From positions 88,178,893-88,242,892 of the forward strand of contig CM077594.1 of the NCBI GenBank assembly GCA_039654915.1: 64,000 bases of DNA, written 5' to 3'. The DNA is from Aquilaria yunnanensis. Taxonomy: Eukaryota > Streptophyta > Magnoliopsida > Malvales > Thymelaeaceae. Under the pieces are notes generated by a model. The model was not told the origin of the DNA, searched no databases, and was given only the letters and a program-made list of their open reading frames with translations. Below, piece after piece: positions 35,052 through 47,698 of this stretch (its first letter is position 1; each line of letters starts with the position of its first letter). The position numbers and the translations under genes are program-made.

Positions 35052-38000
35052 ATGGGTCTGGCTTCGGCAGCATCGATTGTGCTCTTTTCTCTGGTCATCA
35101 TCAACCTCGTTATTGTGGCTATGGTCGACGGCCACAATATCCCGACGACGCTGGAGGGACCGTTCAAGCCGGTGACGGTGCCGCTGGACAAGAGCTTCCG
35201 AGGAAACGCCGTCGACTTGCCGGATACCGACCCCCGGGTTCAGAGGACCGTTCAAGGCTTAGAGCCAGAGCAAATCTCGCTGTCTCTCTCCGCCACCCAT
35301 GACTCGCTTTGGGTTTCTTGGGTCACAGGTCTCTTTCTCTCGCCACCTCTGTTTCCCTTGTTCTTTAGCTACCTTTCCTTGTTTTTTTTTTTCGTCCTTT
35401 GAAAAACGTATCCAGTTCACTTGCTTTCCTGGGACCCCTCCTCGCGCCGCAGAATATTCCAATAAACGGCATTTATGATATACTGTAGGGAAAATTGCAG
35501 AAATTCCCTCTAGTTTAGCATTACCTATAATTTACTCCCTTTATTTTCAAAATCCTACTGTTTACCACCTCTATTTTCAAAAACATATACTTTGCTCCTT
35601 TATCTATATTTTTCCTGATGAATTACGGTATTTGTTTTTAGTCTCTAAAACTAATGAGGTTTTGCCAACTAACTAAATTACGCTTCATTCAATTTGGGGA
35701 GTTAGATAACAACTAATTATATCAGTTAACGTAGCAGTATATTTAATAATTGTTGTCTTTTTATTGTTTAAAGACTTACAAAATTATTAACTAATTTGAT
35801 AATTTTTTTCCATATTTATTCACGATTTTTATTGTTTCTTAATACTACTTTGGAGAAAATAGAAAAAAAATAAATAGTTAATAATAAATAATGCTATCTC
35901 TTTTGAAAAAATGAATAAGTAAACAGTAATAACCTGGATAATTGTATTTCTCACTTTCTAGATAAAATAGTTGAAATAAATATTAAATTTATGGACAGTA
36001 TCAATTTCAAATATTTTTATATTAAATAATTTTATGGGCTACATATTCATAGTTATTATATTATTTTTATGTAAAAAAGAAAAATAATATTTTATATTAT
36101 TCAAATATATTAGGAATTATAAATTAAAATACCTTTATTTATGATCTACATATTTGAAATTATAAATAGATTTAGATTATATATTTTAAAAGATAGTATT
36201 AAATACTCCCTCTGTCCCAAAATTTTTACTCCATTTATTTTCGGCAATTATTCTAGGTTTTTTTATTTTCAATATTTTAATATATAAATGAAAAATCCTT
36301 ACATATGAATGATAAATCAAGACATGTAATTTCTAAATATATTTTTTAAAATTTTTTCTAATAAACAATAATATAAATAAATTTCTAAATATATTTTTTT
36401 AAATTTTTTCTAATAAATAATAATATAAATAAATTTAAGTCAAAATATAACAAAAAGTCAAATAAAGCAAAAATTTTGGGACGAATGAAGTATAAATAGT
36501 TCCTCTAAAAAAGAAATATAAATGTCTTCAAATATCTTTTAAAATGTTAATTTCATCTACAACCTGCGTGGACACAATGTTATAATTTTATTATGTGGGT
36601 GAAATTGTAGGGGAATTCCAAATTGGTGACAACATCAAACCACTGGATCCAAAATCAGTGGCGAGTGTTGTTCTGTATGGTACTTCCAACTCATCCCTGG
36701 GTCACAAGGCAAAGGGTTACGCCCTTGTGTACAGCCAGCTCTATCCATTCCAAGGCCTTCACAATTATAGCTCCGGAATCATACATCACGTTCGTCTCAC
36801 TGGTAAGAATTGATTGTATTTGTACAAGTTCGTTATGGATTATCCAGATACGAAACAAAGAACACAAAGGCTTCTGTCTTTACATGTGATTTATGAAACC
36901 CTTGACATAAGATACTGTGTGAAACTTTCAGGGCTGAAACCAAACACATTGTATTATTACAGATGTGGGGATCCTTCCATCCAGGCAATGAGTGATGTTT
37001 ACTCCTTCAGGACAATGCCTGTTTCCGGAGCAAGGAGTTATCCAGGAAGAATAGCTATTGTTGGAGACTTGGGACTAACGTACAACACAACTTCAACAAT
37101 TGATCACTTGATGAGCAACCATCCTGATCTCGTCCTCCTCATTGGTGACGTAACTTATGCAAACTTGTATCTTACAAATGGAACTGGTGCAGATTGCTAC
37201 TCTTGCTCCTTCGCAGATACACCCATACATGAAACCTATCAGCCCCGTTGGGACTACTGGGGCAGGTGAGAACCAAGACCTTGATTCGTAACTCTGTGTT
37301 GGTCATGTCTGGCTCCATATATACCATAGGATTTCAGTTTTATGTCAGATGTCACAGGAACTTGGTATTTCATGAAGTCATTTCTCATTTTGGGTATATG
37401 TTTCTCAGATATCTGCAGGCTTTGGTGTCTAAGGTTCCAATGATGGTAATAGAAGGGAACCACGAGATAGAAGAACAGATTGGAAACAAAACTTTTGCAG
37501 CTTATAGTTCTCGATTTGCTTTCCCTTCCAAAGAGAGTGGATCATCTTCTACATTCTACTACTCATTCAATGCAGGTGGAATCCATTTTGTGATGCTTGG
37601 AGCCTACACTGACTATAATAAATCAGGTCTGCCAATTTTGTTTCACCTCTTTACCATAGCTTTAAACTGCATGCATTTCATTCATCTCCAAGCGAATGTC
37701 GTTCCTCTGAACTTGTGCCTTGCGCCTTATTATCTTTACTTGATTGGTAAGTTTTTAGAATCCAAATGAAGCAAACACAAACTTGAATGTCAGAATATTC
37801 ATTTTCTTGGACGGGGTGTTGTAGGAGAACAATTCAAGTGGCTGGAGAAGGACCTAGCTGAAGTCAACAGACAAGTGACTCCATGGCTGGTTGCGACATG
37901 GCATCCTCCATGGTACAGCACCTATAAAGCACACTACAGAGAAGTGGAGTGCATGAGAGTAGCGTTGGAGGAATTGCTCTACAAGCATGGAGTTGACGTC

Positions 38001-38791
38001 ATCTTCAATGGACACGTAATTTTGCAATAATTCTCAATCAATGAAATTTTTATTTTCTTAAAGCAAACAGAGTTTATAAACAGTTACTTGGATTAACTTA
38101 CAGGTGCATGCCTATGAGAGGTCAAATAGAGTTTACAACTACACCTTGGATCCTTGTGGCCCTGTCCATATAGCAGTAGGTGATGGTGGTAACAGGGAGA
38201 AAATGGCAATCACACACGCTGATGAACCTGGGAATTGCCCTGATCCTGCTTCAACCCCTGACCAATTTATGGGTGGATTTTGTGCATTTAACTTTACATC
38301 AGGCCCTGCAGCTGGTAAATTTTGCTGGGACCAACAGCCAGATTACAGTGCTTATAGGGAAAGTAGCTTCGGCCATGGAATTCTTGAGGTATAGTTTCTT
38401 GAGCATGTATGGAAACATGAACCCATTACTAGACGCGCACACACAATTTATAAAACTCAGGTCTTATACTAATGCTCACTACGTGTTCGAAACTGACTAA
38501 AAGGAAATCAATTATAGCAGCTAAATGAATCAGTAGGCAGCTGGGCTTCTGTTGGAGTGTTGTGTCTTTCTATGATCTGTAACATAACATTTAACTGTAA
38601 ACTAAGGGACCAAAATGTGATTACAGGTAAAAAACGAGACTCATGCTCTGTGGACTTGGTACCGCAATCAAGATTTATATGGAACTGCTGGTGATCAAAT
38701 TTATATAGTGAGACAGCCTGATCTGTGCCCCCCACTGAACGCAAAATCTCAAGGTGGTTGCTCTTTGCAAAGGCCGCTGGGAACAAGCTAG
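35052..38791 (+). CDS. PAP15: Purple acid phosphatase, PAP15-like (phytase type), 7 exons
   Basis: Exons: 35052-35328, 36611-36802, 36932-37265, 37409-37626, 37825-38015, 38104-38388, 38627-38791, all GT-AG and in phase; 1662 nt give 553 residues. The N-terminus (MGLASAASIVLFSLVIINLVIV) is a signal peptide, so the enzyme is secretory. A fibronectin-like N-domain precedes the metallophosphoesterase. All metal-ligand motifs of plant high-molecular-weight PAPs are present: GDLG near residue 200, GDVTYANLY near 227, GNHE near 284, VATWHPPWY near 365, and GHVHAYER near 404. The exon 5/6 junction splits the last motif after GH. The segment DCYSCSFADTPIHETYQPRW and the rest of the sequence fit the AtPAP15 group, which hydrolyses phytate and other phosphomonoesters through an Fe-metal centre. 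No inactivating change is visible. Confidence 0.93.
36206..36490. mobile_element. Stowaway-like MITE in PAP intron 1, copy B
   Basis: The ends are CTCCCTCTGTCCCAAAATTT and its imperfect inverse (AAAATTTTGGGACGAATGAAG), flanked by TA at 36204-36205 and 36491-36492. It lies 118 bp upstream of the PAP exon 2 acceptor side. Inside, a unit of about 53 bp beginning TTTCTAAATATATTTTTT is tandemly duplicated (about 36329-36436), which copy A at 28037 lacks. Confidence 0.8.
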
Positions 38792-39230
38792 TCAGTTAGA
38801 TCGATACACAGTTTTTAAGTCAAAAATGGGACACATTGGTACAATATCTGTGATATTGGATGCAAGATTTTACTGAGATCAATAGCTATACTTAGTTTGT
38901 AACATTGCTTCAAACAAATGATTTTTCTGAAGGCCATTGGACATTGTTGACAAGAGAAGCAGCATCAGAAGATTGAGGTATTCCAGAATAAGCACCCCTT
39001 CCTTTCGTCCTGCAAACTTTTGGGATCTTAAATTATGTAGTACTTCATCAGAGCCACAAAATTGGTCTTTGTCCATATAACATATGTAAGGCTTTCTTGC
39101 TAGAGTGAAGCCATATAAAAATTGATAAAAGGGTTACCCTCTATCTTCCAATAAAAATGTCTATTTCTATCCTCGGACTATATATGAATGAAGCTACTGG
39201 TTTAAAGGACAGGAGCGGGTGATGAGTTGA
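38792..39230. other. Converging 3' ends of PAP and X8 genes
   Basis: No gene seen. The span should contain the 3'UTRs of the plus-strand PAP gene and the minus-strand X8 gene. AATAAAAATG at about 39151 could serve as a minus- or plus-strand AT-rich polyadenylation context, but it cannot be assigned. Confidence 0.4.
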
Positions 39231-40164
39231 CTAGAGAACAACCAGTGGCAAGATCAGAAGCATCAAGCTGGTAGTGAGCACGAATTTGGATGAATTAGCT
39301 ATAGATTTCACTGGTGAAGAAGTTACTGGCCACTCTTCTTCATCCGGCTTGTTTGTGTCTCCACCTCCAGGAACGCCTGCTGCAGTAGGGGATGCTGCAA
39401 TTGGGGCCGCTGCAGCTGGTGCAGCTGGTGCGGGTGAGATGTTAGCAGCATGTCTCCCGGGCGCTGCAATTGGTGTGATCTCCCCCCTTGCAGGACTGGA
39501 AATTTCACAACACTTTGCTTTAGGCTTCAAAAACTTTATGAAGCATTACGGAAGTATATACAATATAGAGTGAAAGCATGTACCTTTGGAAAGAATAAGA
39601 TGGGTAAACACAAGAACCATAACCTACACAAGAAAATGCACAAAAAAGGAAGAGGCATATAAGAACACGCATGCCGAATTAGGAAAATGTGTGGTTAGCA
39701 TTTGAGAACTCATAAAGCTGTCTTCAAAGATTGGTGAAACTTTTCTTCACCTACAAGCTACAGCAAATCTAAAGATTATTACCAAACAAAACCTTAAAGG
39801 AGAAGAGAGGGAGATTAGAGGGTGGACAGTAGTGGTGAAATAAACAGAACTAACTGGGGTCAACATTGATAATGATGGCAGTGCCGGAAAAATCACAAGA
39901 CTCTGGGGCTTTAGTCGAGCGTTGGTAGTAGCTGTTGAAGGCGTAGGAGGCATGTGCTGAGATGGTGTCTGGATGATAGCAGGCCCCGCCAGACAAGATG
40001 GGGGAGCAGTCAGCACCATGACCGCAGGCATAGTTCAGGGCTGCCAGCAGCTCGTCTTTGCTTGCAACGTTCCCTGCCACACACCAAGCTGCAGCCTGCC
40101 CTCCAACAAAGCTGCTGCATACTAGTGCTGTGAAAATGGCCAATGTGACTGCTGCAACTGCCAT
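39231..40164 (-). CDS. X8-domain GPI-anchored protein (PDCB-like), 3 exons
   Basis: Exons on the minus strand: 40164-39855, a 40-nt microexon 39623-39584, and 39495-39231; phases 1 and 2 match, giving 204 residues. MAVAAVTLAIFTALVCSSFVGGQA is a signal peptide. The X8 (CBM43) domain runs from WCVAG (residue 27) to SYGSCVYPS and has all six cysteines; the sixth is encoded only by the microexon. An Ala/Pro-rich linker with AP and SPAP motifs, typical of arabinogalactan glycosylation, follows. A hydrophobic tail (SSKFVLTTSLMLLILPLVVL) is a GPI-attachment signal. Such proteins bind beta-1,3-glucan (callose), and the plasmodesmata callose-binding group acts at plasmodesmal necks. An in-frame ATG at 40218 would add 18 residues; the shorter start gives a normal signal peptide. 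Confidence 0.88.
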
Positions 40165-40264
40165 AGAGATTGTAGACGATTGAAGCGGGTATGGTTTAGT
40201 ACGAGTTAACAAGTTCATGATGACGGTAGAGACGAGAGAAAATATGAGGTTATTTATTTCCAAC

Positions 40265-41028
40265 TCTCTCCGTCTTCTGTTTTCTTTTTATTTGTTTCCC
40301 TTGAGCTCAAAAGGGAGAGTTGTAATTATAGGGAACTTCTTCGTTTTCCTTTTGGCATTAAGATCGACATACGAATTTAGTTTGAATGCCCTGTGATTAT
40401 GATGCAAGATTTTCTGTTGTGAAAACATTAATAGAACAGGATTCTCCTGGCTTGCATATTAAGGCAAGTGATTAATAGAATTGATTTACGTCCAAGTTAA
40501 GACATGCTTGTTTATCGAATATATTAAAATGGAAGATAATTTCCTTTTTATCCAATAAATGAAACAATAACAGAATTAAAAAGACCCACATAAAGGTTGG
40601 CGGTTCGAAACAAGACGAGGAAGGAGGTCAAAAAAAAAGAGCGACGAAAAACAGACTTCCATGGCAATGCGTGCTGATAATAAGGGAACAACGATTCCCC
40701 AGCATTTTCCAACCATACCACCCTATCCTTTTCTCTTCCAAACAGAGAGCTGGCTTAAAAAACAAACCCTAACTTGTTGAGGAAGCAAAGACACGGGACA
40801 ACAGAGAGCAAGAAGAAAGACCGGAACTTTTCTCAGAATGAAACTTAATCGTGTTACATCAAAGGACAAGGAAATTACCATATGTGGGCAAAAATGGGTA
40901 TCAAAAGTAACGTAATAATGGTGTACACTCACTTTTGGGTTTCATGTATTCTGTGTCTCTCTTGGGGGGCTGGTCAGGTCAATTCTCCAACCCCCTGCTT
41001 TGCTAAGAAATATCATTGGCCCGTGATT
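40265..41028. other. Promoter region of the X8 gene / UBP2 3' flank
   Basis: No coding signal. On the minus strand the stretch lies between the UBP2-like stop codon and the X8 gene start, so it holds the UBP2 3'UTR and the X8 promoter. No specific motifs could be fixed. Confidence 0.4.
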
Positions 41029-44000
41029 TCAAATCCTTTCGTAAAACAAAATGTATGCCTCAGATCGAAGTACTTCTTCCATTGAAGCTTGTCGTACATA
41101 GGCATCAGTGGCATGGTACCAAACAGATCCCCCTTTCTCAGCCTCCATATACCCTTTTCTTTTCTCGTCTCCTCGAACATATGCGACATAGTGGCCTCCT
41201 CTCATTGTCCCTTGATGCTCTACTACCCCAACAAGACGGTAAACACATTTCTCCATATCCTGACTCCTGTAAATCACACAGCCACCAAAGTCGCTTTAGA
41301 TGATTTAAACAGCAAAACCACTCGCAGACATCAGAGTGGAAGTCACTGTAGAAGGCATCAGGAACAATCAGACCAGAGGAATATCAATAAGGCTCAAATT
41401 ACATTTGTCACCGTTGATCTCCGTTGGACACCAACCAGAAATAGAGTACCCTTTGGAATAAGGTACAAAAGAGATTTAAAACCACAGTGATATAACATAT
41501 TAATGTATGACAAGCAAGTTCATGAAAGGGAAAACATTCTTTAAATCAATCAATGACAAGATGAATGATTTTACGTGATAAGGGAGAAAAGAAACAAGCA
41601 AGATCTCTTAAAAACTCCTCATTCACCTAACGTAGTAACTATAAAGCATAAAAAGACACCAAAGGATAAGCTTATAGAAGGAACAAATATTTTAAAAAGA
41701 AAAATCAAATGATTTCATGCATTTATGAAGTATTTCAGCCTCCACAAGTAACCATAATGAACCTAGCAGATCTAATACTGGTTTAGACATTGACAATAAT
41801 TGAACATAATATGCGCGCCTTTTCTTCAGAAATATTATAATGTCTCCACTCCTAGATTTTAAATGGCATATATAACAGCCTAATGTAAGGCAATCCTTCA
41901 AATTCCAAGAGGAAGTCAATAATGTTTTATCCAAAGTATGCCCATTGAAAAAGGAAGTGCAAATAAAGAGCAAAACTATTTGAGCAACCCTAGGCAAATA
42001 TGCCACCCCACACTGTAAATCAGAATGGAAGACAACAAATTCAAAAAGAATTAAAGGGATCTCCAAAGTTAAGAAATAACTATCCAGAACTGCAGTTCTC
42101 CACACTCTCTAGCAGATACAAATTAACAAGGCAGGGTAAGAAACAAATTTTGAGAGGTCAAGGAACCTAGAAAGTACCTAGGATCCAAATATGACCGAAG
42201 GTCAACAGTTTCTCTGAAATCAACACGTCCATTCAATTTATTTAACCGGCCCCGAATGTCTTGGCTGAACCTCTTCAAATGAATGGTAAGAATGGGTGGG
42301 ATCTTGTGTATGAGGAACCTCTTAGTTGCATTTCTTTTCACTTTCATGCTTTTGCAATTCAACTGCTCATTTTCACTTTCTTTTGATTGACTGCTTTCAG
42401 CTTTATTTGAATCAGTCTTCTGACATTTATGAGAACCACTATGTCCTTCAACATTACCAGTAGCACCACCTTTCTCTTGGCTATAAGATTCATGGTAGGC
42501 AATAGAGTTTGGTTTATCCAGATCTGCATCTCCAATCTCTGGCCTCCCTTCTCCAATATTAGATACCACAGGAGTCAGCTCACCTGTTTGGCCATTTCCA
42601 ACTTGTGTGCAGTTCTGACCGGAGCTATCATTTACCTGATTACTAGTAACCAAATTATCACCAGCAATTCTGTTACAGGGATGACCATTATTAACCTTCC
42701 CACCACTGACAGGAGAAGATGAATCCTTCTCTAGATGCTCTGATCCAACATTTAGCTCAACTCCATTCATCAAGGATGTGGGCCTATTAAACTGCTTTTT
42801 AGCTTCTAACTTCTGGCGTTGCAGAACCCTTGAACAGTTTTCACAATACCAGGCATTATCATCAGATAAAAGCTCAGGCTTTGTGAAATGAGCCAAACAG
42901 CTCTCAACAGACACTGGAGAATCTGAATTATCAACTTCTTCAGGCTCAGAATCACTGCTGTTTCCTGCCACAATTTCATTAGGCAAAGTGGGTCCAAGAA
43001 CAGGTCCTTCTACAGTTTCAGGCTCATCAAACATGTCACCAAATCCATAAAAGTCTGTGTCCTCTTCTCCACAGCCAACACTCAACGAAAATGCCTCAGC
43101 CTCCTTTGCCACCTCGCACACTGTAGAACTTTCTTCTTTATAAGGAAGCAATAGAACCTCAGATTCTTGAAGTAGTAAAGGGTGATCCTCTTCCAAAAGA
43201 TCCCCAGAAGAGTTATTTAGCTTTATGTTTGACTCCCCATCAACAGCACATGCCTGAGCATTCTTGATTGAAGCTTCATCAACAATATTTTCATTGTTCC
43301 CAGACCCTTCAAGAAAAGCAAAATCATTATCTTGACAAATAAAATAGTTCTCATCAGAAGTAGGATTCTCAGATCCAACATAATCTAACCATGAGAGATC
43401 ATGCTCCACTACTGGCTGCATTATATTCGTATTTGTTTGTTCACTACCAGCCTTGGCAAGACCTGGAAGACTCTCTGAAACAGAACTAGTCTGATCAACT
43501 TCAGTATTTCGGCCATCAGATCCCATATCACCTGAGGAAGCTCGATTATTATCTGCCTCATAAATGGTAGAATGTCCTTCATTAGAATGCACGCTGCTAG
43601 TTGATGGCTTTGATATCTTTTGACCTGGCACTAAATCTACATTCTTGTACAATTTTGGTCGAGTCCTGCTGCCACCTTTTTTGGGCAATGCCTTCATTTT
43701 CTTTGATCGAGACGTTGGTTGAACTTTTTGATATGAGGGTTTCTTAGTTGGAACAGGAAGAGATAGATCTAAAAAGGGTTCATACACTATTGACAAGTGC
43801 CCACATTCCATGCAACATACTGTACTCGAAATTTGCCCCCCAAATACAGCATCTATAAAGGTAGGATCCTTATCTTTAGATGCCCTATCTTCCTCAGAGA
43901 TAGTTAGCTGCTTCTTTGAAACTAACTCTTCAGTACACAGCCCATCAAGTAAGCAATGTAGCAGTTCATGACTGTCATGTTGTTGATAACCCCTAAACTG

Positions 44001-44915
44001 AGGAGCTTTAGAACAAATGGACCCAAAAAAAGCCCTAGGATTTATAGCATTTTTAGAGCCCATCCCTGCTTTTGTTTCAGTAAAGAGCTTCTTCAAAGAA
44101 ATGTTAAGAGGTCCCATGGCAGGATCCTGATTCAGGTAATAGTCTCTTAACCGTTCCAGGGCTAGAAGGTTCTGCATGATAGAATTAAAGAAACAAGTGT
44201 TCCCAAGATTAATCAGACCTCGTGCGACATAACCACCTCCATCTGAACCAACTGATGCAGCAACTTCTGCTTTGCTTTCACTCAGGACACTGCCACTTCC
44301 AAACCAAACTTCCTCAACATCCACTTTTGATGGTTCAGATGAGTGCTCCTTGATCAGTTTCACAACATCAGCTAAAATGTCCTTAATTTCACCATTCTCC
44401 TGAGGTTTCTCAGCAGGAAGAAGTGTACTGCATGGGAAGCACCATCGCAGCTGAGGATTGTCCCACTGGATTATCAAGCTGTGATGTGTTTGCCTAAAGT
44501 GGCGAAGAACATGGCTTTGAGAAGCAGTTGGTAATCCAACACCACCACAAGCATAATGCCCACAATCCAAACAGACCCAAATAGCCTTCGAATTGGATTT
44601 TGAATCAACGGATGCACTTGCTTTCTTCTTCCCAGGTTTACTCTTCCCTTTACTCAGTCGCCTGTCACTCGCACCTTCCCGACAATCCTCACACCTAATA
44701 GGACCTGAAGAACCAAGCTTAGCTGACAATTTAACCAAATCAACACCCTTGTCGATATGGGGACATAATCTCCTCTCTTTTACCATTGGAACTACATCTC
44801 CAACGCTCTCACTGCCAGCATTCTTCTTCTCTTCTGTTACTATTTTGGGGGCGTGGGAAATCACCCGTTTATCCTTTTGAGGTGCTCTTCGGTTCTTCTT
44901 AACCTTTTTCCCCAT
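41029..44915 (-). CDS. UBP2: Ubiquitin-specific protease, UBP2-like
   Basis: Two coding exons on the minus strand: 44915-42178 and 41266-41029, joined in phase 2 (DPR junction), giving 991 residues; Arabidopsis UBP2 is slightly shorter. The N-terminus is very basic ([17 protein letters not shown]). A zinc-finger UBP domain (about residues 49-165) has CPH, CEDC and [10 protein letters not shown]. The peptidase C19 domain begins with the Cys box [19 protein letters not shown] (Cys241) and ends with the His box [10 protein letters not shown] (His938) and WYHATDAYV (Asp967). The two halves are separated by a long acidic, Ser/Asn-rich insertion with a second zinc motif (CENC). It should remove ubiquitin from substrates. 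All catalytic residues are present. The plus-strand open frames across it are shadows. Confidence 0.94.
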
Positions 44916-45300
44916 TGGCTCCTAAAACGAATCCAAACATAGTAAACGTGAACACCAACAAAATCTATAGCAGAAACCAGCACAAGGACTCAAAACTATC
45001 AGTCTAAGACAACAACATCTACTCGATTCAGAAACGAGAGGAACCATTTCCTAGGTTTCTACTACATAACACTTCAACAAAGACTCAGATGAGCACCAGA
45101 AAAACAGAAAAAAAAAAAATTAAGTTACCTGGAAATCCGAAGAACGGCAAACGATAAGGGATATTTACATGGGAAGCAAAAGAGAAGACTAGGATCTACG
45201 GAAGGGCCGCTCCGGCGGCCAGCCCTAGGGTCGCCCTCGTGAAGGGTTCGGCAGAGGCGCTCGGCCGCAGATTTTGCTCCATCAATCGCTCTGACAAGAA
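44916..45300 (-). promoter_or_regulatory. UBP2 5'UTR with a leader intron
   Basis: Just upstream of the ATG the minus strand reads TTTTAG|GAGCC (acceptor, exon resumes at 44921). Further upstream it reads TTTCCAG|GTAACTTAA (donor, exon ends at 45129). A 207-bp intron (44922-45128) in the 5'UTR is therefore likely. Plant 5'UTR introns near the start often raise expression. GC-rich leader sequence lies at 45130-45260. Splicing is inferred. Confidence 0.55.
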
Positions 45301-45359
45301 AAATCAAGGACTGGGACTTGCAGTTTCTTGAGCTAGCTAATCAAATTCTTCTCTGGACA

Positions 45360-45840
45360 GGAAAAATGTTACTGGAATTTTAGATGAATCACAGGTGAAG
45401 CAGCAGCAACTCTGCTGTGTCTCTGGAAATGGGAAAAAGGAATAACCCCTTTCTGGTCCCTAATCTGTAAATATTATTTTGGTCTCTTGCATCTCAAACT
45501 TGTGCTAATCTGACACTGAATCTTTTTTAGTATGTCTCATTTTTTTTCTTTTATCAACAAATTGTCAAATTCTTACGGTTTGGTGCGTAGTTATCATACC
45601 ATATACTAATTGCGGACAATAGTGACTGCTCATAAACAATGTGCATCGCTCTCTTTCTCTCTCTTTTTTTTTTTTTTTTGACTTTTTCCAAAGTAATGGT
45701 CTAACTCTCTTACAGCCCCTACTAATTTCTTTTCTTTCCACTTTGGTCTCCAAACTTTGCCAAAAGGAGATATTGTTCATGCAACACCAGCAAACTGCCA
45801 ATACAACAGTCCAAGCTGAGGTGTGCACTATTCATCTACA
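45360..45840. other. Spacer upstream of UBP2
   Basis: No gene seen. It holds a T-run at about 45664-45679 and short AT-rich stretches. Confidence 0.5.
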
Positions 45841-45841
45841 A

Positions 45842-46180
45842 TGATAAACAATGTGCGTCGGTTTTCTTTTCCCTATTTTCTTTTGAGATGCAATTGCTTC
45901 TTTGAGAAGATCGGTCATCTTTTTGAAAGACAATGATATTCTTGAGAGCCTATGTTGCTATTTCTCCATTTTCATTTTGTTTCATGTTTCTTTTTTACTA
46001 AAACACTTTTTGAATCATTTATAGTGATAAACAATATGTGTCGCCTTTTTTTTCCCTATTTTCTTTTGAGAAGCAATAGCTTCTTTTGGAAGATCGATCA
46101 TCTTTTTGAAAGATGATAGAATTCTAAGAGCCTATGTTGCTACTTCTCCATTTTCATTTTGTTTCACATTTCTTTTTGCT
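45842..46180 (+). repeat. Direct tandem duplication, ~180-bp unit
   Basis: Two copies beginning GATAAACAATGTGCGTCG and GATAAACAATATGTGTCG share most of their length, through CTATTTTCTTTTGAGA, ATCTTTTTGAAAGA and TCTCCATTTTCATTTTG. A short partial copy of the start lies near 45632. There is no coding potential. Confidence 0.75.
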
Positions 46181-46394
46181 AAACCAAAATCGCTGATTTG
46201 CTTTTATTTCCCATTTCAGTCCCTATATTTGATCTGTGTAATGTTTTGGTCCTGAACTTAATAATTACTTAATTATAGTCTTTCTATTTGCTTTTTTTAT
46301 CCCAAACTTTTTTACTCTTTATTTTTTTATGTATTATCTTTTAAAGCAAAACTTGGTGACCATAGTTTGTTTGTTTTTTTAGCAAAACCATCTA

Positions 46395-46395
<1 letters not shown>

Positions 46396-46442
<47 letters not shown>
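46396..46442 (+). repeat. (CT)n microsatellite
   Basis: TATC units followed by a long run of about 20 CT repeats. Confidence 0.95.
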
Positions 46443-46445
<3 letters not shown>

Positions 46446-46468
46446 TACTAAGTCAATTGTCAAACCCT

Positions 46469-46825
46469 TAAGGTAAACTCCACCGGTTATCCCTAAACTA
46501 TATCCAACATTGTTTATTCATCTCTAAACTATTAAATGTTGTTTAATCATCTCTAAATTATATCCAGTGTTGCTTAATCATTATGCCGTCCATCACAATT
46601 GTCAAGGATGAATGGAAAAATGATGTGGCTGCTAATGTGGTATGAAAAATAACATGACTGCTGATGTGGGATCACTTTTTCATCCATCTTTAACGATAAG
46701 ATGGACGACGGGACGATTAAGCAACACTGGATATGATTTATGAATGATTAAGCAACATTTAAAAGTTTAGGAACGAATAAGCAACATTGGATATAGTTTA
46801 GAGACGACTGGTGGAATTTACCCTA
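46469..46825. mobile_element. Fold-back MITE with long inverted repeats
   Basis: The left half starts AAGGTAAACTCCACC and the right half ends GGTGGAATTTACCCT. The arms (about 125-150 bp each) are inverted copies of one another, each with three successive words like ATATCCAACATTG. The middle is short and non-coding. Flanks contain similar words (AAACCCTTAA and AAACCTTAA) that may be a decayed 9-bp duplication, suggesting a Mutator-type MITE. The exact ends are uncertain by a few bases. Confidence 0.65.
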
Positions 46826-47698
46826 AAACCTTAATATCTAAAGTTTTTTTTCCATTTCCACTCTTGTTCCCTAAACTATTTTTGCTCATTTCCATCATTA
46901 TTGTTTTCTCAAACAAAACTTTCAGTCATTATTAAGGGTGAACACGGATTGAGTAGAGCCATGGGTTTACCCAACCCAATAGGGGTGGGTAAGGTTAAGT
47001 TGGGTAAGAATTGATTGTGGTTCGTGGGTTAGTTCCATCTATTAAAAACCATCGGTTTTCGGGTCGGTTCCTGTTCCATATGGAACCAACTTGAAATAGA
47101 ATCGAAGTAAGGTATATTAATACATTTTAAAATTTATAAGTTATAAACTATATATTATATAACGGTAAACATGAAATAGTAGATTAAGTTGAGGGCTGTT
47201 TATGTCTTTTTGAACAAAACCTAATGGTCATGCTATATGCATATTATATGTTATATATTATATATTATGAATTAGTATATTATATATTATATATCATATA
47301 ATGGCAATGTATGTGTTGGAACTGAAAAAGCCGATAACCAAGAACCGAAAACCTAGAACCATGGCTTTAGTTCTGTTTGGTTCTTGGGTTGGGTAGGAAT
47401 TTTGAGAAACTGATGGTATTTTGATTTGGTTCGGTTCTATCCTTAACCTGCACCAACCCGTACCATGATTAGTCCTAGTCACTATGATTTTCCACGTTTG
47501 TGTATAGTTCCGAACATTTGGCTTTGGTCAATTTATTATTTTTTGCTTCTTTTGTATTTGTTAAGTTAATGGTTAAACCGTAATTTATTAATATAAATTA
47601 AACACAATTTTTTGTTTAGGTTATGTCATTCTTTCTTAATGATTAAGTTTTGTAGCTTGAGTTATTTACTTTGAAAGTTCTATGGTTTAATAAATCAA
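46826..47698. other. Intergenic, no gene seen
   Basis: AT-rich; around 47240-47300 TATATTATATATTATA-type simple sequence. No recognisable element. Confidence 0.5.

Noticed and set aside
41089..41490. 133-codon plus-strand open frame opposite the UBP2 last exon
   Set aside because: Shadow of the antisense USP exon and its intron; no motif.
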